5,092 nucleotides of DNA from Candidatus Poseidoniales archaeon (GTDB lineage: Archaea > Thermoplasmatota > Poseidoniia > Poseidoniales > Poseidoniaceae), in contig DUCL01000076.1 of NCBI GenBank assembly GCA_012959845.1, forward strand, positions 1-5,092. The letters run 5' to 3'. How positions within the stretch are numbered: the first letter of the stretch is position 1; the number at the start of each line of letters is the position of its first letter. The notes beneath the pieces are model-generated. The model made no database searches, was not told the DNA's origin, and was given only the letters and a program-made list of their open reading frames with translations. Below, piece by piece: positions 1-5,092 of this stretch. The translations under genes and the position numbers were made by a program.

Positions 1-1241
1 ACATCATATTGTTGCTCATCAGCACCATCAGGACAATCGTCTTCGCCGTCATTTACCCAATCAAATGGAATTTCATCTCCATTACCGCAGATAAATGTAG
101 GTCCATCTCCGCCCATATCATCACATGCTGGATCATCATTGTTTGCACAGTATTCCATCACATAATCCATACATTCATCTGACTCATGGTCTGTGAAACA
201 TGGATTTGATGCAACAGGTTCACAAGGACTTCCTGTTACATTATCGAATGGACACTCGTCAACTTCTTCGCAATCTGTCTGGTCTCCATAACAGAACTCG
301 GTTCCACCGGAAGCGACTTCGTCACCGGCAGCGTCCAATATTTCCATATACGCCCCGTAGACACCATTCGGTTGGCCGTTGTAAGAGAGAATCATATCGA
401 TATCAAACTCAAGTGTAGTAGTGTTCGAATCAACCGTGCCATTATCCCATGTTTCAAAACCGGTGTCCCATGATTGAATGGTTGCAAAGTAATGGAAAGT
501 AGAATTTTCAGGAAGATCATATAAATCAACATACAGTATCATAGTACCAGGATCGTAGCCTGCAGATAACCAAGGCAAAACTGGTTCTTCTGGTGCTTCT
601 CCAATCTGGAAACAAATCTCCTGATAATCAATGTCATAACCACCATAATTGGCAACTATTTCTAGGCAAAAGAATCCATCGCCATATGTTGACATGTCGA
701 TAGTGTCTCCATCGGAGAAATTAGTAATTTCTATTTCATCTCCTGTCCAATCATTGTAAAGCCAAACTGTGATGCTATCACTTTGATTCGCATCAGTAAT
801 ATGTAATGTAGCAATCATTGTGGTCTCGTCATATGTGATATCAACTTGAGTATCTGAACAGTCCATGCCCATGCAAAGAGGTGCTGAATCATACCAGGAA
901 GAATCATCATTCCACACTCCAATATCCATCCAATAATAGCCATCGGTAAGATTAGTGGTTAGCGAAACATTCTCTGTTAGAACATCAGTATCCTCAGCAG
1001 AGAATTGTAGAGTTCCATCGATAGAACTAGAAATTGAAACATCATAACTGAATGTTGTTGTATTGATGAAAGGTGTTGGAACAATATTCAATGTTCCTGT
1101 TTCATTATCCCAATGCCAACCAAAATCAGAGTCCTCGTCGGGGTCAGCGGAGGATATTCCTGCAAAGGTTGTGGCAATTAGTGCTAGCGCCAAAACGATG
1201 GCGATTTTGGGCTTTAATATAGACATATCATTATTTGTCAT
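1..1241 (-). CDS. Secreted multi-domain surface protein with LDLa-like motif (C-terminus outside window)
   Basis: The frame is open for 413 codons and runs off the left edge, so the C-terminus is missing. Residues 7-32 form a signal peptide: Lys-containing start, hydrophobic core IAIVLALALIATTFA, then SSA-DP as a plausible cleavage site. The mature protein is very acidic and Tyr/Trp/Asn-rich, with ten N-X-S/T sequons (first at N46, last at N334). Three beta-rich units follow (about 35-128, 129-214 and 222-320); each ends in an aromatic strand starting with Asp/Asn-Gly and then a Cys (LCMG, ICFQ, FCYG). A cysteine-rich linker (about 317-375) precedes an LDL-receptor-class-A-like motif (385-409): C385, I391, W395, D398, G399, D402, C403, D405, G406, D408, E409. 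It is likely exported and attached to or released from the cell surface, perhaps in adhesion or substrate binding; the function is inferred. ATG at 1241 was chosen because a TATA-like box lies 26 bp upstream. The in-frame ATG at 1226 would give an equally good signal peptide. Confidence 0.85.
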   Translation of the reverse strand, partial: MTNNDMSILKPKIAIVLALALIATTFAGISSADPDEDSDFGWHWDNETGTLNIVPTPFINTTTFSYDVSISSSIDGTLQFSAEDTDVLTENVSLTTNLTDGYYWMDIGVWNDDSSWYDSAPLCMGMDCSDTQVDITYDETTMIATLHITDANQSDSITVWLYNDWTGDEIEITNFSDGDTIDMSTYGDGFFCLEIVANYGGYDIDYQEICFQIGEAPEEPVLPWLSAGYDPGTMILYVDLYDLPENSTFHYFATIQSWDTGFETWDNGTVDSNTTTLEFDIDMILSYNGQPNGVYGAYMEILDAAGDEVASGGTEFCYGDQTDCEEVDECPFDNVTGSPCEPVASNPCFTDHESDECMDYVMEYCANNDDPACDDMGGDGPTFICGNGDEIPFDWVNDGEDDCPDGADEQQYD

Positions 1242-1262
1242 AATAGCACTACAACCATCTAC

Positions 1263-1271
1263 TAAATAATA
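1263..1271 (-). promoter_or_regulatory. TATA-like box for the secreted protein gene
   Basis: Read on the minus strand this is TATTATTTA, centred 26 bp before the ATG at 1241, with purine-rich GGTGAAGG just upstream where a TFB recognition element would lie. There is no Shine-Dalgarno motif near the ATG. This spacing fits archaeal leaderless transcription starting at or very near the start codon. The match is by eye; no transcript data are available. Confidence 0.5.
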
Positions 1272-1300
1272 CCTTCACCAACACTTTGGGTGCGCGGTAT

Positions 1301-1367
1301 TTCACTCCGTTAACCGCCCAAATCAACAATAACCACCCATCTCCAGTGATAACATAACCGGAGTGAA
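1301..1367. repeat. Imperfect inverted repeat in the divergent promoter region
   Basis: TTCACTCCG at 1301-1309 is the exact reverse complement of CGGAGTGAA at 1359-1367. With C1358 bulged out, three more pairs form (1310-1312 with 1355-1357), giving 12 pairs around a 42-nt loop. The right arm contains the cupin ribosome-binding site; the left arm lies about 30 bp upstream of the TATA-like box of the minus-strand gene. It could be a pair of half-sites for a regulator shared by both genes, or an mRNA structure masking the cupin RBS if transcription starts upstream of 1301. Either role is inference, and a chance match is possible. Confidence 0.4.
1360..1365 (+). promoter_or_regulatory. Ribosome-binding site of the cupin gene
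   Basis: GGAGTG, six bases before the ATG at 1372, is a good Shine-Dalgarno match at normal spacing and fixes that start. The other genes here have no clear Shine-Dalgarno, so this gene probably has a leadered transcript while the divergent neighbour is probably leaderless. Confidence 0.6.
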
Positions 1368-1371
1368 GTGA

Positions 1372-1731
1372 ATGCCGAAAGTAAATTTTAACGAAAAATT
1401 ATCTAAATTTTCAGACCATTGGTCACCAAAAGTCATTGCAGAGATGAATGATTATCAGTTCAAATTAGCCAAAATACATGGAGAATTTATTTGGCATAAT
1501 CATCCTGATACTGATGAAGTTTTCATAGTTCTAAGCGGTCAAATGAAGATTGAATTAGAGGATGAAATGATTGAATTATCGGCAGGAGAAATGTATGTTG
1601 TTGCCAAAGGAGTGATGCATAAACCGAGTGCTGAAAACGAATGCCAAATAATGCTGGTCGAGCCGCGTGGAGTGGTTAATACAGGCGACGTGCAAAGCGA
1701 ATTGACCGCTTCTAATGATGTTTGGATTTAG
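1372..1731 (+). CDS. Small single-domain cupin protein
   Basis: This 119-residue protein is a complete single-domain cupin of the mannose-6-phosphate-isomerase-like type (COG0662-like by recognition). Cupin motif 1 is seen as H42, H44 and E49 followed by LSG at 54-56. Motif 2 is G72 through A78-K79-G80 to H83. H42, H44, E49 and H83 are the expected four metal ligands, so it should bind a divalent metal in a small beta-barrel. The tail VEPRGVVNTGD (96-106) is typical of this subgroup. There is no signal peptide or membrane segment, so it should be cytosolic. Such stand-alone cupins include isomerases, dioxygenases and sugar- or ligand-binding proteins; the substrate cannot be read from the sequence. 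The start is supported by the GGAGTG site. It is divergent from the secreted protein gene, and 87 bp separate it from the next gene. Confidence 0.9.
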   Translation: MPKVNFNEKLSKFSDHWSPKVIAEMNDYQFKLAKIHGEFIWHNHPDTDEVFIVLSGQMKIELEDEMIELSAGEMYVVAKGVMHKPSAENECQIMLVEPRGVVNTGDVQSELTASNDVWI

Positions 1732-1740
1732 TACAAAAAA

Positions 1741-1783
1741 CGATTAAACCCGCCAATAGGATATAACACGATTTCTTTAATCG
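1741..1783. repeat. Short inverted repeat after the cupin gene
   Basis: CGATTAAA at 1741-1748 and its exact reverse complement TTTAATCG at 1776-1783 flank a 27-nt spacer, nine bases after the cupin stop codon. The stem is AT-rich and no T-run follows, so it is not a convincing terminator. It may be coincidental. Confidence 0.2.
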
Positions 1784-1785
1784 GC

Positions 1786-1797
1786 AATAAGATAAAC
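1786..1797 (+). promoter_or_regulatory. Possible TATA-like element for the zinc-ribbon gene
   Basis: AATAAGATAAAC is centred about 27 bp before the ATG at 1819, the distance expected for a leaderless archaeal start. No Shine-Dalgarno motif precedes that ATG. The sequence match to a TATA box is weak, so this rests mainly on spacing. Confidence 0.3.
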
Positions 1798-1818
1798 CAT
1801 CAGTGTTTTGCAATATTG

Positions 1819-2055
1819 ATGAAGAATAGTGGTACCTGCTCAAAATGCTCCGGCACTGAAGTGAAGATAAACAGAATAGGCGGCTATCAAAACATGGCGC
1901 TCGGTGAAATTTACAGATGCTCAGGATGTGGGTATTCTGAAATATGGAATTCCAAATCACATAAAAACCAAATAAATGCATTAGTCATCGGTTCAATACT
2001 TATTGCGCTGGGGGCTATAGGTTACTTGATGTTCAGAATTTACACCACTACGTGA
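1819..2055 (+). CDS. Zinc-ribbon protein with one C-terminal membrane helix
   Basis: This 78-residue protein has two CxxC pairs, C7/C10 (CSKC) and C34/C37 (CSGC), spaced as in a small zinc ribbon. The segment between them (KINRIGGYQN) and the CGYSEIW ending resemble many small archaeal and bacterial ribbon proteins. Residues 52-73 form one hydrophobic helix (LVIGSILIALGAIGYLMF) with a short RIYTTT tail. The likely form is a membrane-anchored protein with its metal-binding head in the cytosol, possibly contacting protein or nucleic acid; no specific function can be assigned. ATG at 1819 is preferred over the TTG directly before it. The next gene starts 47 bp downstream on the same strand and also encodes a membrane protein, so the two may form an operon. 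Confidence 0.75.
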   Translation: MKNSGTCSKCSGTEVKINRIGGYQNMALGEIYRCSGCGYSEIWNSKSHKNQINALVIGSILIALGAIGYLMFRIYTTT

Positions 2056-2102
2056 AATAGGTAACAACCAAAACCAAAAGCCCTCATCGGCAATTGATTG
2101 GC

Positions 2103-3641
2103 ATGGGCGATGAGGAAGTCAGCGGGAAAAAAGGTTCCCGAACTATCACCTCTTTACCAGACCCATATGGACGAGGTTTTTCAAGGAGCGAAGACCCCAT
2201 CTTGAGGACTAAAAAGGCTTGGCAATCCCAAGAAGCAAAGCGTTTACTTTTTGGCAAAATCGCTAGAAACCCAGCATTATTATTTTTCAGAACCCTCGTT
2301 GGATTTGGCTTTGCAAGCGCAGCATTGCTAAATGTTTTATTTCCTCACAGTGCATCAGATAGCATTGCATCAGTCGTCTTGATTTGGACACTGCCAATGC
2401 TGATAGCAATCGTGCCTCAATCACTGGCAACCGAATCTTCTTGGCGAGCGATGCAAACAAGAATCTCATTACGAGAACAAGGTGGATTTGATGATGGAAT
2501 AAAACACTCAATAAAATCACAACCCGGTATGGATCGCATCGTCGAAGGTCTTCAAGACAATCGCCGCCACAATATGCTGGGAGTATTTTTCTCAGTTACC
2601 GCATACATCCTATTATGTTCTGCTGCAATAATTGAGCAAGAAAGTATCGCTTGGAATCTATCATTATTGGTGGCGATGACCGGTGGAATAGCGATGGCAT
2701 TTCATTCACAATTGATTCATCACCTCATGAGACAGCAAGGCGATAAAATCCCTTTTTTATCATTTCATGCACCAACACACCATCCAACACAAGTCAATAC
2801 AATTCTAGGAGATTTGATAATCGCTCATCTCGACCCCGATTGCTTAATTGAGTGGAAGAATTGGAATCAGTTTTTATCAGGGTCAGTAATTCCAGGAAAC
2901 GATTTGCGCCAATGTCTAGAAAGATTACTCTACATTTTGCACCTACATCAACAAGATGAGATGTCTAATGAATTGGCAGTTTCAGAATTATGTGAATTTA
3001 TTGATAGAGGTGCAATCCCGCGCCTGCTATTGGATGAAGATAGAACCTATAATTGGCGCAGTTTACAAAGATTAATTTCTCATGCCAGAGCATGGCAACC
3101 AGGGGCTTTCCGATTATTGGACAGACTACAACACGACCTATTGTCAGGTTCACCACCGGTGTTGAAGTCAAAGTGGAGAATGGATGTATCACTTGATTCT
3201 GAATGTGAGCAGGGTACTGGCAATTTATTCATTATGCTGAATAACCAAACTTTCAATCCACGCCATGTTCGGGTCGAAGTACTGTGTCCAGGTGGAGAGC
3301 CAGAATTGAGAACACATCGTTTTGAGCTAGCACCATGCCCTCCACCGCGCGCAGCAATTTTATTAACAGATTCAAGCGAAGATGATGGATTGGATTGGGT
3401 CCCTCGCTATTTGGATAGGGGTGTTGTGCTTTGGCTTGGTGTAGCGTGGGCAAGCCATTTCAAAGGCCCAGCGAATGTACAAATTATTCTTCGTGACGAT
3501 GAGGGAATAGTTCTCGAATCTATCGTTGTTTCAACTCTTGTCGGCCTCGGAGAAAGTGGATTGGTTAAAGAAAGAAAGAAAAATTTGGAACTGGCAAGAA
3601 AGTGGGGAGATTCAGCGCTACCTCAACTTTCCCTAACTTAG
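2103..3641 (+). CDS. Four-helix membrane protein with beta-rich C-terminal domain, function unknown
   Basis: I do not recognise this 512-residue protein. Residues 1-57 are polar and basic. Hydrophobic helices lie at about 59-80, 88-108, 158-178 and 183-205. The basic N-terminus (RTKK, KRLLFGK, R55) and basic TM2-TM3 loop (about 109-157) suggest both ends are cytosolic, with only short outside loops. Residues 210-350 look mostly helical, with many Leu/His/Arg positions (for example CLERLLYILHLHQQ). Residues 355-482 look like alternating beta strands (NLFIMLNN, HVRVEVLCPG, VVLWLGVAWA, NVQIILRDD), possibly an immunoglobulin-like fold, then a basic tail (KERKK). No enzyme motif was seen. ATG at 2103 is preferred; an in-frame TTG at 2094 would add three residues. 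Neither start has a Shine-Dalgarno, which fits co-transcription with the zinc-ribbon gene. It may be lineage-specific. Confidence 0.8.
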   Translation: MGDEEVSGKKGSRTITSLPDPYGRGFSRSEDPILRTKKAWQSQEAKRLLFGKIARNPALLFFRTLVGFGFASAALLNVLFPHSASDSIASVVLIWTLPMLIAIVPQSLATESSWRAMQTRISLREQGGFDDGIKHSIKSQPGMDRIVEGLQDNRRHNMLGVFFSVTAYILLCSAAIIEQESIAWNLSLLVAMTGGIAMAFHSQLIHHLMRQQGDKIPFLSFHAPTHHPTQVNTILGDLIIAHLDPDCLIEWKNWNQFLSGSVIPGNDLRQCLERLLYILHLHQQDEMSNELAVSELCEFIDRGAIPRLLLDEDRTYNWRSLQRLISHARAWQPGAFRLLDRLQHDLLSGSPPVLKSKWRMDVSLDSECEQGTGNLFIMLNNQTFNPRHVRVEVLCPGGEPELRTHRFELAPCPPPRAAILLTDSSEDDGLDWVPRYLDRGVVLWLGVAWASHFKGPANVQIILRDDEGIVLESIVVSTLVGLGESGLVKERKKNLELARKWGDSALPQLSLT

Positions 3642-3826
3642 ATTATTACCGAATATAGTTGCTCGCAATACGCCGAATACTTGGAAATAACCAATATGTA
3701 TGCTATGTGATAATTATTGCTTTTCGAGCACCTTTCAAGCCCAATAATAAAGCATAATTTGCAAAACTCTCAAGCGCGTTACTTATGGCGGGGCTTCGCT
3801 TCGCCCGACTCAAGGGTTGTAGAGTC
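3642..3826 (+). other. Intergenic region with probable promoter of the flavoprotein gene
   Basis: This 185-bp stretch has no coding frame of note. It is AT-rich up to about 3770, with T-rich TTATTGCTTTT (3715-3725) that might act as a U-rich terminator for the upstream gene. TATA-like sequence follows: AATAATAAA at 3743-3751 and CATAATTT at 3753-3760, implying transcription start between about 3770 and 3787. The last 40 bases are GC-rich and include a small hairpin. No RNA gene was seen. Confidence 0.4.
3791..3806 (+). repeat. Small GC-rich hairpin before the flavoprotein start
   Basis: GGGC at 3791-3794 and GCCC at 3803-3806 can pair around an 8-nt loop, TTCGCTTC. The segment stands out from its AT-rich surroundings. 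It would lie in the 5' leader if translation starts at 3827, or encode residues of a 14-residue extension if it starts at the in-frame ATG at 3785. No T-run follows, so it is not a classic terminator. Confidence 0.3.
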
Positions 3827-5092
3827 ATGGAAGCATGGGATATCATCGTATTAGGCGACGGGCCTGCAGCACTACGTGCAGCAGCAGAATCTGCAAAGAC
3901 CGGGGCATCGACTTTGATGATGTCAGTCGATGGCTTAGGAAGCAGCGGTAGAAGCGCTGCTGACGGCATAGCAGCACCTCTTCAAGAAAGTAATAACCGC
4001 GGCCACCGAGAAGATACAATTCGTTCGGGCGCATTCTTGTGCGACCAAGACATTGTCAATTCAACAACATCTGCTGCAAATCGCCAAATGGATTTGTTAG
4101 AGAGATGGGGGGTTAACTTCCGCCGCGACTCCAAAGGAGTTCCAATGGTTAGCAAAGGAGCAGGACATGGAAAGCCACGAACTGTAAACTGTGGCGATTC
4201 AACAACAAGAGAGATTCAACAAGTTCTGGAAGAACAATGTATGCGATTTGGAGTCACCCGCCGTGGCGACCAACTACCATTATCCCTAGTTCATTCCGAT
4301 CAAAAAATCAATGGATTAATAGCCATTGATATGGTAAATGGACGGATATTATCACTTTCAGCAAAGGCGATTATTATCGCAGATGGTGGCTTTGAAGGAG
4401 CATTTGGCAATGGCGTTGTTGGACTGGGTCTTGATTTGGCTTTGCAGGCAGGCCTTCCATTGCGCGATATGGAATTTATCACTTCAACTCCATTGGCAAT
4501 CAAAGATACAAACTTAGTAATTCCAATGGGGATACTAAGCGCAGGAGCAACTCTTCATGAAGCAAATGGAAGTGACTTGGATGTCGGAGAAGGCGATTTG
4601 AATTCGTTTTGTTCAGCGGTATCGGGTGCTTCACAACCGGTACTCGATGCAAGAGAACTCGGTGATAATTCAGTCTGGTGGGATGCTACAATGCGCATGG
4701 TCAAAAGCCGCACAGGCATTGATATGAGCAAACAAACAATCGAAATTGAGAGCAGAGCGGATATGACTGTTGGCGGAATTGCAGTCGATGAAAATGGCCG
4801 TGCTGTAATTGGTAGTTGGTCACGCTGGTTTACTGGATTATATGCATCGGGTGATGCGGCTTGTTCTGGTTTACACGGCGCTGGTAGCATCGTTGGAAAT
4901 CGTTTACTGGATGCTATGTGCCTCTCTTCTGCTGCTGGTCAACACGCTGGCGAGTGGGTTAAAAACAGACAATTTACAGGAACCACTGCACTACAACAAG
5001 CATTTGAGCAATACCATTCATCATTATCACAAGCGAGTGAAATAAAGCAAGATGAGGAAGTACTACGTTCAGGTTCTATATTCAATAGCATC
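3827..5092 (+). CDS. FAD-binding protein of the SdhA/FrdA/NadB superfamily with atypical active site (C-terminus outside window)
   Basis: The frame is open for 422 codons and runs off the right edge. The N-terminus is an FAD-binding Rossmann unit: strand IIVLGDGPAALRA with G10, G12 and A15. GSSGRSAADGIAAPL (38-52) aligns with the segment carrying the covalent-FAD histidine in succinate dehydrogenase, but no His is present, so FAD is probably non-covalent. GHGKPRTVNCGDSTTREI (113-130), IIIADGGF (182-189), GLYASGDA (337-344) and LHGAGSIVGNRLLDA (349-363) are the family's other FAD-contact blocks. At the substrate site, MEFITSTP (215-222) replaces MEFxxFHPT, no RGEGG block is seen near 237-241, D312 stands where AHYTMGG has His, and S354 replaces the Arg of HGANRLGGNSLL. 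FAD binding is therefore likely, but succinate, fumarate or aspartate chemistry is doubtful. No signal peptide is seen. ATG at 3827 places the Rossmann strand at residues 5-9; an in-frame ATG at 3785 would add MAGLRFARLKGCRV. Confidence 0.85.
   Translation, partial: MEAWDIIVLGDGPAALRAAAESAKTGASTLMMSVDGLGSSGRSAADGIAAPLQESNNRGHREDTIRSGAFLCDQDIVNSTTSAANRQMDLLERWGVNFRRDSKGVPMVSKGAGHGKPRTVNCGDSTTREIQQVLEEQCMRFGVTRRGDQLPLSLVHSDQKINGLIAIDMVNGRILSLSAKAIIIADGGFEGAFGNGVVGLGLDLALQAGLPLRDMEFITSTPLAIKDTNLVIPMGILSAGATLHEANGSDLDVGEGDLNSFCSAVSGASQPVLDARELGDNSVWWDATMRMVKSRTGIDMSKQTIEIESRADMTVGGIAVDENGRAVIGSWSRWFTGLYASGDAACSGLHGAGSIVGNRLLDAMCLSSAAGQHAGEWVKNRQFTGTTALQQAFEQYHSSLSQASEIKQDEEVLRSGSIFNSI

Noticed and set aside
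200..418. Plus-strand frame encoding an Arg/His-rich product opposite the secreted protein
   Set aside because: The opposite frame has a signal peptide, sequons and an LDLa-like motif; the Arg/His-rich composition is what the antisense of an acidic gene gives.
1741..1783. Intrinsic terminator after the cupin gene
   Set aside because: The inverted repeat is AT-rich with a 27-nt spacer and no T-run follows on the plus strand.
1712..1981. Minus-strand open frame overlapping the cupin end and the zinc-ribbon gene
   Set aside because: It overlaps the CxxC-encoding region of a convincing plus-strand gene, and its translation shows no recognisable domain.
3642..3826. tRNA or other structured RNA gene in the longest intergenic region
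   Set aside because: No cloverleaf elements or long stems were found; only one 4-bp GC stem and TATA-like sequence are present.
4555..4890. Minus-strand open frame of 111 codons inside the flavoprotein gene
   Set aside because: It lies wholly opposite a well-supported conserved coding frame, has a low-complexity Ser/Pro/Ala-rich product and shows no motif; it is a shadow frame.
3827..5092. Calling the right-hand gene sdhA, frdA or nadB
   Set aside because: The fold matches, but the active-site His and Arg residues shared by all three enzymes are replaced, so a specific enzyme name would mislead.
1..5092. CRISPR array, insertion sequence or other mobile element
   Set aside because: There are no regularly spaced direct repeats, no transposase or integrase motifs and no terminal inverted repeats flanking a gene.

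Overview
The window looks like part of an archaeal genome, most likely a planktonic marine Euryarchaeote (Poseidoniales/Marine Group II or a relative). Three things suggest this. A TATA-like box sits about 26 bp upstream of the first ATG of the leftmost gene, with no Shine-Dalgarno, which is the leaderless archaeal arrangement. That gene encodes a secreted, very acidic, sequon-rich protein with an LDL-receptor-class-A-like calcium motif, a combination I associate with these archaea. The genes are compact, moderately AT-rich and mostly of unrecognised function. The lineage is inferred; there is no rRNA or other marker gene here.

Layout. Positions 1-1241 (minus strand) hold a large secreted surface protein whose C-terminus runs off the left edge. 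It has a signal peptide, three related beta-rich units, a cysteine-rich linker and an LDLa-like motif. A 130-bp divergent promoter region (1242-1371) separates it from a plus-strand single-domain cupin (1372-1731). It contains the TATA-like box, an imperfect inverted repeat and the cupin ribosome-binding site. Next on the plus strand come a 78-residue zinc-ribbon protein with one membrane helix (1819-2055) and, 47 bp later, a 512-residue protein with four predicted membrane helices and a beta-rich C-terminal region (2103-3641). These two may be co-transcribed. A 185-bp intergenic stretch (3642-3826) with TATA-like sequence and a small GC-rich hairpin leads to an FAD-dependent protein of the succinate dehydrogenase/fumarate reductase flavoprotein superfamily (3827-5092), which continues past the right edge.

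How they work together. No single pathway joins these genes. The clearest anomaly is the flavoprotein: its FAD-binding motifs are intact, but by hand alignment every active-site His/Arg that defines succinate dehydrogenase, fumarate reductase and L-aspartate oxidase is replaced, as is the histidine that carries covalent FAD. The surface protein is the second point of interest: it keeps the LDLa calcium-cage residues while lacking most of the usual cysteines. I found no tRNA, rRNA, CRISPR array, insertion sequence or tandem repeat array.
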